DNA from: CAMDHY01 sp046156265
GTDB lineage: Bacteria > Pseudomonadota > Alphaproteobacteria > Rhizobiales > Segnochrobactraceae
Reading direction: 5' to 3'
NCBI RefSeq assembly: GCF_046156265.1
Contig: NZ_JAWDIR010000011.1
Span: 310,001-374,000, forward strand
DNA length: 64,000 bases
Shown here piece by piece: positions 34,935-45,320 of the stretch. The translations under genes and the position numbers were made by a program. How positions within the stretch are numbered: position 1 is the stretch's first letter; the number at the start of each line of letters is the position of its first letter. The notes under the pieces were generated by a model. The model worked only from the letters and a program-made list of their open reading frames with translations, ran no database searches and was not told the DNA's origin.

Positions 34935-36434
34935 TCAGCGCGTCGCGGGAGTGACGGCGGCACGGCTGTTTCGCCACTTCTTGTAGAACGGCCAGCACGT
35001 CGTGAAGACGATGAGGGCAAACATGATCGTCGTGATCGGTCGCGTGAAGATGAACCACTCGCCATAGAGGGTGAGAGAAAGGTGAAGATTGCGCTCGATC
35101 ATCGTCGCCAGCACCATGCCAATGACGAAGGTAGCCCTTGAATACTTGTACTTTTCCATGAAGTAGCCGAGGATGCCGAAGAAGCCGGCGATCGCCACGT
35201 CGTCCATGCGGCTGTCGGTGGCATAGGCGGCGACGAAGCAGATGATCAGGACTGACGGGATGACGAGGTTCGGGTCGAGCCGCGTCAGCTTCGACAGATA
35301 GGGGGCGATGATCAGGCCGATGATGGTGATCAGCAGGTTCGCCAGGATGATGATCCAGACGAGGCCGAACACCAGGTCGAGCTGCGTGGTCAGCATCTGC
35401 GGGCCCGGCACGATCCCGATTGAGACGAAGGCGACAAGCAGGATCGCCATCGCCTCGCCGCCGGGGATGCCGAAAGCGAGTGTCGGCAGCAGGCCGCCGC
35501 CCTCGTTGGCGCCGAGCGTGGCGTCCGGCGCGATCACACCCTCGATCGACCCCTTGCCGAACTCCTCGGGATGCCGGGAGGTCTGCACAGCCTGCGCATA
35601 CGCGGCGATACCGCCGACGTTGGCGCCGATGCCCGGCAGCACGCCGATCCACACGCCGAGGGCGCTCGCCCGGACCAGCAGTCCCCAGTGGATGAAGACG
35701 TCCTTCACCCCCTGCCAGACCTGACCCCGCTTCTCGACCGCGCCGCTGGAGGAGATCGGCGTCTGCTGAACGAACAGCTTCAGCATCTCCGGGATCGCGA
35801 ACATGCCGATCATCGCCACCGGGAAGTGGAAGCCGTCGAGCAGCGTGTCCATGCCGAAGGTGTAGCGCGGCGTCGCTGTCACCGGGTCCATGCCGACGAA
35901 GGCGAAGAGAATGCCGAAGCAGGCGGCGATCAGACCTTTGACCACCGAGCCGTCGCTGAAGGATGCGATGATGGTGAGGCCCCACAGCGCCATCATCAGG
36001 TATTCGCTCGGCCCGAGCGCGAAGATGATCGGGCGCACGAACGGAATGGAGATCGCGAGGAAGATTGCCCCGACGATACCGCCCATGAGTGCGGCCACGC
36101 AGGAGGCCGAAAGGGCCCGTGTCGCCTCGCCCTTCTGCGCCATCGGATAGCCGTCGAACACCGAGGCGAGGTTCTTTCCGGAGCCCGGTACCTTGAAAAG
36201 GATCGCCGTGACAGTGCCGCCCCAGATCGTGCCGATGTGGGCGCCGAGGAGCAGCGACAGGATTGCCGCCGGTTCGTAGCCGAAGGCGAACGGCAGCAGC
36301 AGCGCCATCGCGACGATGCCGCCGAGCCCCGGCAGGAAGCCGATCAGCAGCCCGTAGAGCGTGCCGATCGTCATGAACATCAGCGACTGGAATGTCAGGA
36401 CGGACATCAGTCCGTCATAGATGGCCTGCAGCAT
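34935..36434 (-). CDS. tctA: Tripartite tricarboxylate transporter large permease (TctA family)
   Basis: A 499-residue protein with about 10-12 membrane helices and the TctA signatures LPGLGGIVAMALLLP (about 36-50), LGAHIGTIWGGTVTAILF and GVLPGIGANVGGIAAYA. It forms the sodium- or proton-coupled permease working with the TctC binding protein. ATG 36434 has AGGGTGA six bases upstream; an in-frame TTG at 36440 is less likely. The 250 bases upstream hold a CG-rich hairpin and an AT-richer stretch where the promoter probably lies. Confidence 0.9.
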   Translation of the reverse strand: MLQAIYDGLMSVLTFQSLMFMTIGTLYGLLIGFLPGLGGIVAMALLLPFAFGYEPAAILSLLLGAHIGTIWGGTVTAILFKVPGSGKNLASVFDGYPMAQKGEATRALSASCVAALMGGIVGAIFLAISIPFVRPIIFALGPSEYLMMALWGLTIIASFSDGSVVKGLIAACFGILFAFVGMDPVTATPRYTFGMDTLLDGFHFPVAMIGMFAIPEMLKLFVQQTPISSSGAVEKRGQVWQGVKDVFIHWGLLVRASALGVWIGVLPGIGANVGGIAAYAQAVQTSRHPEEFGKGSIEGVIAPDATLGANEGGGLLPTLAFGIPGGEAMAILLVAFVSIGIVPGPQMLTTQLDLVFGLVWIIILANLLITIIGLIIAPYLSKLTRLDPNLVIPSVLIICFVAAYATDSRMDDVAIAGFFGILGYFMEKYKYSRATFVIGMVLATMIERNLHLSLTLYGEWFIFTRPITTIMFALIVFTTCWPFYKKWRNSRAAVTPATR

Positions 36435-36685
36435 CGGCAATCACCCTGGAGCCGGTCAATCCGCATCGCTGGGCGCGCGCGAACGCGCCCTCGAAACCGC
36501 GCGAGGTCGTCGCCGGAAGTCTCCGGCGTCCGCATCAACGGTCGCTGTCGGTCCGCGGCCCGTTGGCCGCGCCGAGATCAGGGTCGCCTGGGCACCATTA
36601 CAATGGGTGGCATCGGCGTATCCTCCATTTGTATTCTTGGTCGTGGCGGCGCATCTTCGGCGCCGCTTTGGAAGTCCTCTGAGGA

Positions 36686-37894
36686 CTAGAAGTCCATCTC
36701 CAGCACGTAGAGGCCGCCGACGTGGCGGTCGACGGTGTAGACGATGCCGCGCTCGTCGATGAAGACGTCGTTGAGCTGGCAGGCGCCGGTCGGCGCGTTC
36801 GGCTCGGCCGGCGGCGCGAAGTGCGCGACCTCCACCGGCGCGTAGGGATTGCGGATGTCGTAGGCGCGCAGGCCGCCGCCGAAGAACGAGCCGACGATGA
36901 AATCCTCGGAGTTCCAGGCGGTCGGCACCGGCACGTTCTCATGGAGGTTGTGGGCGCCGTAGCGACCCCGCATCGGCCCGTACTGCTCGCGCGTCGGCGT
37001 CGGGCAGGTGGCGATCGGCACCGGGCGGCCCTCGTCGCGGTAGTCGACGATCCAGATCAGCTTCGGCCAGTCGATCGCCTCGTCGTGGATCGATTCATCC
37101 GTGACGACGAGGAGGTTGCGGTCGAACAGCGGCAGGACGGTGTGGGTGAAACCCTTGTAGGGGGGCGAGTTGTCCCACTGGCAGAGCGGCTTCGGGTTCG
37201 CCTTGTCGGAGATGTCGAGCACGAACATGCCGGCATCGAGGTAGCCGAGATAGCAACGGTCCGGCCGGCGGGCATAGACGTTGGTGTTGTGGGCGCGGAA
37301 GCCGCCATCCCACTGCGGATCGTGGCGAACCGGGGGAGGGGCGTCGTCGCCCTCGTGGGTCCCGGGCAGCCACCAGCGGCCGACCTCCTCCGGCTTCGAC
37401 GGGTTGCGCACATCGATGATCCGGTAGAACTGGTCGTCCAGCGGATGGGTCGGCACGAAGTCGCCGGAACCCGCCGCCATGTGGACGTATTCGCCGTCGC
37501 AGAACCACAGCTGGTGTACGCCGCGCGAATGCGGCCCGGAGGCGTCGAAGAAGCCGATCGACTTCGGCGTCTCGGGCACCGAGACGTCGAAGAGCTCGAA
37601 GCCGGCGGGCTGCATGCCCACCTTCGTGCACTGGTAGGCGACGGCGAGGATATTGCCGGAGCACTCGAGCGAGTTCGACCGCATCGAGCCGTGCGGAAGC
37701 TCGGTCTGCACCACCACCTTCGGGTTGCGCGGATCGGTGACGTCGACGCCGGTGAAGTTCTTCGGAGCGCTCTCGTGGGCGCACCACAGGATGCGGCGGC
37801 CGTCGCCGGCGATCGAGATCGACAGGCCCTCGCCCATGCCGCCGAAGCCGGCGAGCAGGTCGTGCGACAGGAGGCGGAAATTCTTGATCTTCAT
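36686..37894 (-). CDS. LVIVD-repeat/beta-propeller-like cytosolic protein
   Basis: A 402-residue protein with no signal peptide. Its repeated pattern of short strands resembles the LVIVD/selenium-binding-protein-like beta-propeller group: FTGVDVTDPRNPKVV, FELFDVSVPETPKSIG, RIIDVRNPSKPEEVG, FVLDISDKANPKPL and LRAYDIRNPYAPVEV recur about every 50-60 residues. Several conserved histidines (HSRGVHQLW, FRAHNTNV, GAHNLHEN) could bind metal. The function is unknown; it lies in a region of catabolic genes, just upstream of tctA. Confidence 0.7.
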   Translation of the reverse strand: MKIKNFRLLSHDLLAGFGGMGEGLSISIAGDGRRILWCAHESAPKNFTGVDVTDPRNPKVVVQTELPHGSMRSNSLECSGNILAVAYQCTKVGMQPAGFELFDVSVPETPKSIGFFDASGPHSRGVHQLWFCDGEYVHMAAGSGDFVPTHPLDDQFYRIIDVRNPSKPEEVGRWWLPGTHEGDDAPPPVRHDPQWDGGFRAHNTNVYARRPDRCYLGYLDAGMFVLDISDKANPKPLCQWDNSPPYKGFTHTVLPLFDRNLLVVTDESIHDEAIDWPKLIWIVDYRDEGRPVPIATCPTPTREQYGPMRGRYGAHNLHENVPVPTAWNSEDFIVGSFFGGGLRAYDIRNPYAPVEVAHFAPPAEPNAPTGACQLNDVFIDERGIVYTVDRHVGGLYVLEMDF

Positions 37895-37967
37895 GGAATG
37901 TCGCCAGTCTCGGTGGACGGACGCGGCGACCCGGAGAATTGACCGGGCGCAGCACACGCATCGACCA

Positions 37968-37983
37968 GTTCATACGAGCGTAC
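37968..37983 (-). promoter_or_regulatory. 16-bp near-palindromic motif, copy 1
   Basis: On the minus strand the sequence reads GTACGCTCGTATGAAC. It lies 74 bases upstream of the LVIVD-type gene. Fourteen of 16 positions match the copy at 44147 on the plus strand, the two differences being at the centre of the palindromic core GTACG-N-CGTA. It may be an operator for a GntR-like regulator; no such regulator is in the window. Confidence 0.4.
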
Positions 37984-38077
37984 AATGCAGGGGCAGCGCA
38001 TCAAATTATAAGAGCCGATCCCTCGCAGTACGGAAGCTGATGCAGGCGGCGGTCCGCCGCCCGCCCTCGGACGGGCG

Positions 38078-39859
38078 CTACGCCCTCGGAATCACCGGCA
38101 ACAGCAGCGACGGCTGTCGGTCGGCGCCGAAGTGGATCGTCGTCTTGCCACCGAAGATCTCGGCCGGCCGATCCTCGGGATCGTCGTGCAGGAACGGTCC
38201 GCAGCCGAGCAACTCGTTCTTGAAGTTCGACAGCCGGCCGCCGCTCTTGCCGTTGTACTCGTAGTCCTTGCCGCGCACCGTCAGGCCGATGCGGTAGCCC
38301 GCCGGGATCACGAGGCAGGTCGGCCAGATCTCGACCGCGCACTCGACGGGCGCGCCGGGCGTCAGCGGCTGCGCCTCGTCATGGGAATGGTAGGGGCGGT
38401 AGGGCTCCGACAGCGCCGGGTCGAGCTTGCGGTGCGAGGCGCGCAGCCAGCCCTGGCCGACCGGCGTGTGCGGGTCGATCGCGCCCTGGAACACCACTTC
38501 GTCGAGGTCCGGCGAGAACACGCGCAGCACGACGAAGAGGTCGGCGTCGCTGGTCGACGAGGAGATGGTGAGCTTCACCGACGAGGGGCCGGTGATCTCG
38601 GTCTCCTCCGTCAGCGGCGCCGAGAGGAAGGTGACGCCTTCGCCGAGCGCGTCGAACGTCACTGACCCGTCGGCCCCGCTGCCGTCCTTCGTGAGCGCGC
38701 CGTCCGGCGTCAAATGCAGCGTCGTCCAGTTCGTGCGGGCGATCGGCCACTCGCTCTCGCCGCGCTCGACGAACGTGCCGTCGACGTGGCGGACCTGCAG
38801 GCGCACCCGCGGCTCGCGGTCCCAGCCGTTGTCCTCGCCCTTCAGGAAGTGGTCGAAGAAGCGCAGCTGCAGTCGGCGGCCATAGTCGGTGTAGAAGTGC
38901 GTCCAGTGCTCGATGCCGTGGATCTCGAGCCACTTCTGCTCGGTGGCGGCGCGCACGAAGCCCTCGACATTGCCGCGCAGGTGCAGCCCCTGGCCGCCCC
39001 AGTTGCCGGCGGAGAGGAACGGCACGTCGGTCTTCGCCCAGTCGACGCTGCGCTTGCGGTAGTAGTCGCCGTCGAGCGGATGGGAGGCGATCTCGCCGCC
39101 GAAGTCGACGCGGTTGGCCGTCAACTCGTCGTCGGTCAGGAGTTCCGGCCCGCAGACGAGCTGTCCGTGCACCGGGCTGCGCTTGCCACGCTCGCCGGCG
39201 CCGAACTGCACCGTCTTCACCTGCATGTCGTACCAGTTCTTCCAGAACGTCGACAGGATGCCGCCGTGGTGCGTCATGTCGCGGTAGAAGTCGGCCGCTC
39301 CTTCCCAGGTGCACATCGCCGCCAGATATTTCGGCTTGTGCTTGGCGACGTGCCACTGGTTGGTGGCGAAGTAGGAGATGCCGTTGAGGCCGACCCTGCC
39401 GTTGCTCCACGGCTGCTCGCCAGCCCATTCGATGGCGGTGACGAAGTCGCTCTGTTCGTCCGGCGAATAGGGGTCGACGACGCCCGGCGTCGTGCCGCAG
39501 CCGCGCCCGTCGACACGCACGCAGACATAGCCCTCCGGCACCCACTTCTCCGGATCGACGACTTCCCACGCCTGGTACTTGTTGGAGGACCCGGCCGCGA
39601 CGTCGGGATGCAGGCGCACCATCCGCTCCCAGGCGCTCGGATAGCCTTCCTGGAAGGACAGGCCCTTGGCGTAGGGGCCGTAGGTGAGGATCACCGGATA
39701 GCGCCCTTCGGCCTCGGGGCGGAACACGTCGGCGCGCATGACCAGGCCGTCCTTGGCCGTGATCGGCACGTCCCAGTCGATGCGCATGGCGTCGCGCACT
39801 TCGCTGCGGCTCCTGATGCTCGAATCCAGTTGCCGGCGCGGCGCGGTCTGAGCCGTCAT
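38078..39859 (-). CDS. CocE/NonD-family (S15-like) hydrolase
   Basis: A 593-residue hydrolase. The N-terminal alpha/beta domain has the oxyanion region TYGPYAKG and the nucleophile S162 in GLNGISYFA; a cap region and a C-terminal jelly-roll domain (from about residue 400; DADLFVVLRVFSPD) complete the X-Pro dipeptidyl-peptidase/cocaine-esterase architecture. There is no signal peptide. It would cleave an acyl ester or amide. Length is typical. It is followed on the same strand by the LVIVD-type gene. Confidence 0.88.
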   Translation of the reverse strand: MTAQTAPRRQLDSSIRSRSEVRDAMRIDWDVPITAKDGLVMRADVFRPEAEGRYPVILTYGPYAKGLSFQEGYPSAWERMVRLHPDVAAGSSNKYQAWEVVDPEKWVPEGYVCVRVDGRGCGTTPGVVDPYSPDEQSDFVTAIEWAGEQPWSNGRVGLNGISYFATNQWHVAKHKPKYLAAMCTWEGAADFYRDMTHHGGILSTFWKNWYDMQVKTVQFGAGERGKRSPVHGQLVCGPELLTDDELTANRVDFGGEIASHPLDGDYYRKRSVDWAKTDVPFLSAGNWGGQGLHLRGNVEGFVRAATEQKWLEIHGIEHWTHFYTDYGRRLQLRFFDHFLKGEDNGWDREPRVRLQVRHVDGTFVERGESEWPIARTNWTTLHLTPDGALTKDGSGADGSVTFDALGEGVTFLSAPLTEETEITGPSSVKLTISSSTSDADLFVVLRVFSPDLDEVVFQGAIDPHTPVGQGWLRASHRKLDPALSEPYRPYHSHDEAQPLTPGAPVECAVEIWPTCLVIPAGYRIGLTVRGKDYEYNGKSGGRLSNFKNELLGCGPFLHDDPEDRPAEIFGGKTTIHFGADRQPSLLLPVIPRA

Positions 39860-39888
39860 GTCGCTTCTTCCCTTGTTGTCGCGGCCCG

Positions 39889-39953
39889 GCGTCGCCCCCG
39901 TCAGAACGGAGCAGGCGCGCCTCTCCCGTGTCACCCCAGCCCGGGGGCGACGC
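39889..39953. other. Long-range inverted repeat in the CocE 5' leader
   Basis: GCGTCGCCCCC (39889-39899) and GGGGGCGACGC (39943-39953) are perfect 11-bp arms 43 bases apart, 30 bases upstream of the CocE-type start codon. They could fold the leader of that mRNA or end transcripts from the upstream LLM gene. Nothing else was identified in the 281-base gap 39860-40140. Confidence 0.35.
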
Positions 39954-40140
39954 TTGACTGACAGGACCCTAGTGGGGGGAGGGACGCGACGGAAATTATT
40001 CGCGGCGATGAAGTGCAGTAGCGATCCTGATGCCGGTCAAAGCCGGCGTCACCTTGCGCCTGCGCGTCAGGATTCGGCGTCGGAGGGCCGAAACAGGCTG
40101 GTCGGACAGCCCCGGCCAGCCTGGCTTCAGCGACGAAACG

Positions 40141-41160
<1,020 letters not shown>

Positions 41161-41322
41161 CGGCTTTCCTCGTCGGATCGCGGCCCCGCCACCCACGAAC
41201 CCGCTCGGCGGATGTGGGGGATCGCGGCGCCGGGGGCAAGGCCGCGTGCACGGCGCCGTCGCCGCCCGGCTGCGAAACCGCGTATGAATCGCCGCAACGC
41301 CGCCCGAGACGGACGCCCCGCC

Positions 41323-42969
41323 ATGACCGCCGATCCGACTGCTCCCTCGCCGTTTCCCGACTTCGGCCTTTCCGCCGAAGAGCGCCGGGAGGCAGTCTTC
41401 GGCCACTGGTACGAGTGGCCCGGCATGGACGGCGCCCGCGGCGAGATCTGGTGCTACAGCGACCGCCTGTCCTACCGCCCCGGCGAAACCGTCACGCTGT
41501 TCATCTCTTCGACCGCGCCGCGCTGGCGCCTTGAGGTCGTCCGCGACGGCGCCGTCGAGACGCCGATGTTGTCGCTCGCGGGGGAGGGCGCCCGCTGGCA
41601 GGAGACGCCGGACCAGTGCTCCGTCACCGGCTGCGGCTGGCAGGCGAGCCACGCCTTCGCGATCCCCGCAGACTGGCCCTCCGGCGCCTACCGCCTGACG
41701 CTCACCGCCGAGGGGCGGGACGGCGCTCCGATCCGCTCCCACCACCTGATCGTCGTCCGCCCGCCGCCGGGCCGCCGGCCGGGGCGCATCCTGCAGGTCG
41801 CCGCCACCGGCTCGTGGACCGCTTACAACACCTGGGGCGGCTCCAACCACTACCAGGGCATCACGGGTGCGAACCGCGACCAGTTCTCCCCCGTCGTCAG
41901 CCTGGAGCGGCCATGGGCGCGCGGCTTCGTCGTGCTGCCGCCCGAGGCACCGCGGGTGCCGCTGATGGTCACGATGCCGCCGGCCACCGTGCCACGCTAC
42001 CCGCACATGGAATGGGCCTACGCCACCGGCCACAGCAAGAAGTACGCGTCCGCCGGCTGGGCTTCCTACGACGGCCACTTCTTCCGCTGGGCGGAGCGGG
42101 CGGGCCTCGCGATCGACCTCGCCACCCAGCACGAGCTGCATTTCGAGCCGGAGCTTTTGGCCGGCTACGACTGCGTCGTCATGGTCGGCCACGACGAATA
42201 CTGGACGTGGGAGATGCGCGACGCCGTCGACGCCTATGTCGAGGCAGGCGGCCGCATCGCCCGCTTCGCCGGCAACTTCATGTGGCAGACGCGGCTGGAG
42301 GACGAGGGCCGCCGGCAGGTCTGCTACAAGTACCGCGCCCGCGCCGAGGACCCGGTGTTCCACAGCACCGACCCGTCCCGCACCACGACATCGTGGGAAG
42401 CGGCGGAGGTCGGCCGGCCTGGCGCCGCCACCTTCGGGCTCAATGCCACCCGCGGCCTCTATGCCGGCTGGGGCGGCTGCGCCCCGCGCGGCGTCCGCGG
42501 CTTTCCGGTCTACCGGCCGGACCACTGGGCCTTCGCCGGCACTGGCCTGTTCTACGGCGACGTCCTCGGCGCCGAGGGCCACGTCTTCGGCTACGAGGTC
42601 GACGGCCTCGACTACGTCATCCGCGGCGGCCTGCCGGAGCCGACCGGCATCGAGGGCACGCCGGACGGTCTCACCATCCTCGCCCTCGGCCTGTCGTCGC
42701 TGGTCGAGGAGAGCGCCGACCTGCCGGCCGAGGGCCGCTTCCTCTCCGACGAGGACGGCCGCTTCTGCGCCGAGGTGCTGATCGGTAGCGACGACGCGGC
42801 GGCACTCGACAAGGTCAAGCGCGGCGCCGGCATGATCGTCACGTTCCCGCGCGGCCGCGGCGAGGTCTTCCACGCCGGCAGCTGCGAATGGGTGGCCGGA
42901 CTGCTCCGCCGCGACCCGATGGTGGAGCGCGTCACCGAGAACGTGCTCAGGCGCTACCTGACGCGCTGA
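41323..42969 (+). CDS. N,N-dimethylformamidase large-subunit-like protein
   Basis: A 548-residue protein resembling the C-terminal/large-subunit domain of N,N-dimethylformamidase. Recognisable parts are an N-terminal beta-sandwich (YRPGETVTLFISS), TAYNTWGGSNHYQ, MEWAYATGHSKKYAS, VVMVGHDEYWTWEMRDAVD and a GGRIARFAGNFMWQ segment. Characterised DMFase is an iron enzyme hydrolysing an amide to dimethylamine and formate; this relative may cleave a different amide. No small subunit gene is visible. An in-frame ATG at 41284 would add 13 residues. Confidence 0.78.
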   Translation: MTADPTAPSPFPDFGLSAEERREAVFGHWYEWPGMDGARGEIWCYSDRLSYRPGETVTLFISSTAPRWRLEVVRDGAVETPMLSLAGEGARWQETPDQCSVTGCGWQASHAFAIPADWPSGAYRLTLTAEGRDGAPIRSHHLIVVRPPPGRRPGRILQVAATGSWTAYNTWGGSNHYQGITGANRDQFSPVVSLERPWARGFVVLPPEAPRVPLMVTMPPATVPRYPHMEWAYATGHSKKYASAGWASYDGHFFRWAERAGLAIDLATQHELHFEPELLAGYDCVVMVGHDEYWTWEMRDAVDAYVEAGGRIARFAGNFMWQTRLEDEGRRQVCYKYRARAEDPVFHSTDPSRTTTSWEAAEVGRPGAATFGLNATRGLYAGWGGCAPRGVRGFPVYRPDHWAFAGTGLFYGDVLGAEGHVFGYEVDGLDYVIRGGLPEPTGIEGTPDGLTILALGLSSLVEESADLPAEGRFLSDEDGRFCAEVLIGSDDAAALDKVKRGAGMIVTFPRGRGEVFHAGSCEWVAGLLRRDPMVERVTENVLRRYLTR

Positions 42970-42991
42970 GCCGCGCGTCCGGCACCCGCCG

Positions 42992-44065
42992 TCAACCGAG
43001 CGCCGTCAGCGGCGCCACCGCCTTGTCCGCCGCGAGCTTTGCGAGCTTGGCGAACAGCGGCGCTGCCACCGGGACACCGTCGGCGAGGTTCGCCTCCCTG
43101 AGCGCCAGGCTCCGCTCGCCGGGAATGCGCACCGCCTCGAAGCCGGGGCGCGGCGGCGAGCTCTTCATCTGGTCGATGACCTCGTCCACCTCGCCGCGGA
43201 TCACGTCGGGGTCGCCGAAGGCTTCAAGGTCGATGGCGCAGATGAACTGGCCGGTGTTCGACGCCGCCGAGGGATCGTTCGGGCTGCTCGACTTCGGCCC
43301 GTTGAAGGCCGCCCCGTTCAGCGTGCCGGCGATCAGACCGATGGCGAGCGCCAGCCCGTAGCCCTTGGCGCCGCCGATCGGCAGCAGCGAGGCGCCGGCC
43401 ATCTTGGTCGGATCGGTTAGCGGCAGGCCGTCCGGCCCGATCGCCCAGCCTTCCGGGATCGCCTCGCCGCGGTCCGCCGCCACCTTGATCTTGCCGAAGG
43501 CAGCGGTGCTCGTCGCCATGTCGAGCAGCATCGGCGGCCGCGCACCGGCGGGCACGCCGATCGCCAGCGGGTTGGTGCCGATGAACGGCGTGATGCCGCC
43601 CCACGGCGCCATGTGGCGGACCGGTCCGACGGCCCCGTAGAGCCCGATCATGCCCTCCCGCACCGGCATCATCGCGTAGATGCCGGCGGCACCCGCGTGG
43701 TTGCCGTGGTGGCAGCCGACCCAGCCGATGCCGAACTCGCGCGCGATCGCGATCGCCTCCTCGGCGCAGCGCTTCATCACGAGGTGGCCCATGGCGTTGT
43801 CGCCGTCGACGAGCGCCACCGCGCCCTTCCGACGCTCGACGCGGATGTCCGGTGCCTTGTTGATGGCGCCGGCTGAGAGCCAGTCGAGATACTGCGTCAG
43901 GCGGAACACGCCGTGGGTGTCGACGCCGAGCAGGTCCGCCTCGACCATCAGCCCCGCCACGGTACGGGCATCGTCAGCGGGCAGGCCCGCCTCGGTAAGG
44001 ACGGCGGCGGTGAAGCGGACGAGATCCTCGGCGGCGACACGCACGAAGGAGCCGGTGGTGGTCAT
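42992..44065 (-). CDS. Ldh2/malate-dehydrogenase-family NAD(P)H oxidoreductase
   Basis: A 357-residue enzyme of the malate/L-lactate/ureidoglycolate dehydrogenase family, a non-Rossmann NAD fold. Markers are VEADLLGVDTHGVFRL (about 44-59), WVGCHHGNHAGAAGIYA with the catalytic histidine, PFIGTNPLAIGVPAG and GGAKGYGLAL. It oxidises a 2-hydroxy acid or reduces a 2-oxo acid. ATG 44065 gives normal length with AAGGAC upstream. It converges with the DMFase-like gene and fits the organic-acid theme of the region. Confidence 0.87.
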   Translation of the reverse strand: MTTTGSFVRVAAEDLVRFTAAVLTEAGLPADDARTVAGLMVEADLLGVDTHGVFRLTQYLDWLSAGAINKAPDIRVERRKGAVALVDGDNAMGHLVMKRCAEEAIAIAREFGIGWVGCHHGNHAGAAGIYAMMPVREGMIGLYGAVGPVRHMAPWGGITPFIGTNPLAIGVPAGARPPMLLDMATSTAAFGKIKVAADRGEAIPEGWAIGPDGLPLTDPTKMAGASLLPIGGAKGYGLALAIGLIAGTLNGAAFNGPKSSSPNDPSAASNTGQFICAIDLEAFGDPDVIRGEVDEVIDQMKSSPPRPGFEAVRIPGERSLALREANLADGVPVAAPLFAKLAKLAADKAVAPLTALG

Positions 44066-44146
44066 CGTGAGGTCCTTCGGCAAGGCGGCGGTTAGCCGTG
44101 GAGGGAGCGCGAGAGTGTCGATCCGGCGGCTGGAGATCAAGCCCGA

Positions 44147-44162
44147 GTACGAGCGTATGAAC
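44147..44162 (+). promoter_or_regulatory. 16-bp near-palindromic motif, copy 2
   Basis: GTACGAGCGTATGAAC lies in the divergent gap between the Ldh2-type gene and the DUF72 gene, 82 bases upstream of the former. It matches the copy at 37968-37983 at 14 of 16 positions. A shared regulator of the two units is inferred. Confidence 0.4.
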
Positions 44163-44316
44163 CGGCGGGCGCCGGAGATTTCCGTCACGCCCGCCCGAAC
44201 GCATTTCCTGGTGCTGCATTCTGCGGTGGACGGCGGTCGCTCGTCGCACGCGAGCGGTTGCGCGACGGCACGGCCGGAGCGGATGCTGCCGGCCGGCCGG
44301 GCAAGGAGATGCGGAC

Positions 44317-45165
44317 ATGGCGAAACGAGCGGCGGCGGGCGAGATCCGCGTCGGCATCGGCGGCTGGACCTTCGAGCCCTGGCGCGACAACTTCTATCCG
44401 AAGGGCCTGAAGCAAGCCCGCGAACTCGAGTTTGCGAGCCGCCAGGTCACGGCGATCGAGATCAACGGCACCTACTACGGTGCCCAGAAGCCCGAGAGCT
44501 TCGCCCGCTGGCGGGAGGAGGCGCCGGATGACTTCGTCTTCGCCGTGAAGGGCCCGCGCTTCGCCACCAACCGCAAGGACCTGTCGCTGTCGGCGGCCTC
44601 CGTCGAGCGCTTCCTCACCGGCGGCGTGCTGGAGCTGAAGGAGAAGCTTGGTCCGATCAACTGGCAGTTCCTGCCGACGAAGGCGTTCGTGCCGGAGGAC
44701 TTCGCGGCGTTCCTGAAACTGCTGCCGGCCGAGCTGGACGGTCGTGCGCTGCGCCACGCCGTCGAGGTCCGCCACCCGAGCTTCGTCACGCCCGATTTCG
44801 TCGCCCTCGCGCGCCAGCATGGCGTTGCGATCGTGGTCGCCGATTCCGAAGAGCACCCGCAGATCGCCGATCTCACGGCCCCGTTCGTCTACGCGCGCCT
44901 GCAGCGGGCGAGCGAGGCGGAGGAACACGGCTATGCCGCCGCCGACCTCGATGCCTGGGCCGAGCGCGCCCGCACATGGGCGGGCGGCGGCGTGCCCAAG
45001 GACCTGCGCACGGCGGTTGCCGCCCCAGCAAATCACAAGCAACCTGAACAAAAACTGAAAGCGGAATCTCGCGATGTCTTTATCTTCATGATCAATGGTC
45101 ACAAGCCGAAGGCTCCATCCGCTGCAAGGGCGCTGCTCGAGCGTTTCGGTTCGACGTTGCGATGA
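44317..45165 (+). CDS. DUF72 domain protein (YecE-like)
   Basis: A 282-residue TIM-barrel-like DUF72 protein. RVGIGGWTFEPWRDNFYP at the N terminus, EINGTYYGAQ at about 48-57, FVFAVKGPRF, HAVEVRHPSF and VYARLQRA are characteristic. The biochemical role of DUF72 is not established; a nuclease or sugar-related activity has been suggested only by fold. The ATG has AAGGAG eight bases upstream. Divergent from the Ldh2-type gene. Confidence 0.88.
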   Translation: MAKRAAAGEIRVGIGGWTFEPWRDNFYPKGLKQARELEFASRQVTAIEINGTYYGAQKPESFARWREEAPDDFVFAVKGPRFATNRKDLSLSAASVERFLTGGVLELKEKLGPINWQFLPTKAFVPEDFAAFLKLLPAELDGRALRHAVEVRHPSFVTPDFVALARQHGVAIVVADSEEHPQIADLTAPFVYARLQRASEAEEHGYAAADLDAWAERARTWAGGGVPKDLRTAVAAPANHKQPEQKLKAESRDVFIFMINGHKPKAPSAARALLERFGSTLR

Positions 45166-45231
45166 TCGAAGTCTGTCGCGCCGACATTACAAAAGCCTAA
45201 TGATTGCCTTGAAAAAGCAAAGTGTGACGCG

Positions 45232-45244
45232 CAACACAGTGTTG
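45232..45244. promoter_or_regulatory. Perfect 13-bp palindrome upstream of a secreted-protein gene
   Basis: CAACACAGTGTTG is a perfect palindrome around a central A, 76 bases upstream of the 45321 start. It lies in an AT-richer leader that also contains TTGAAA near 45208, a possible -35 element. A repressor or activator site is inferred. Confidence 0.4.
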
Positions 45245-45320
45245 AATACTGGAGAGTGGCAATTTCAACCTCGCTGCCTACACACCCTATCTCGGGATGC
45301 GGCAGACGAGGTGATCTATC

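Noticed and set aside
36673..36687. AGTCCTC-T-GAGGACT palindrome at the end of the LVIVD-type gene
   Set aside because: The one-base loop makes a terminator hairpin unlikely and the site overlaps the stop codon; probably chance.
38714..39961. 415-codon plus-strand frame over the CocE-type gene
   Set aside because: It is antisense to a gene with a clear catalytic motif and complete domain structure.
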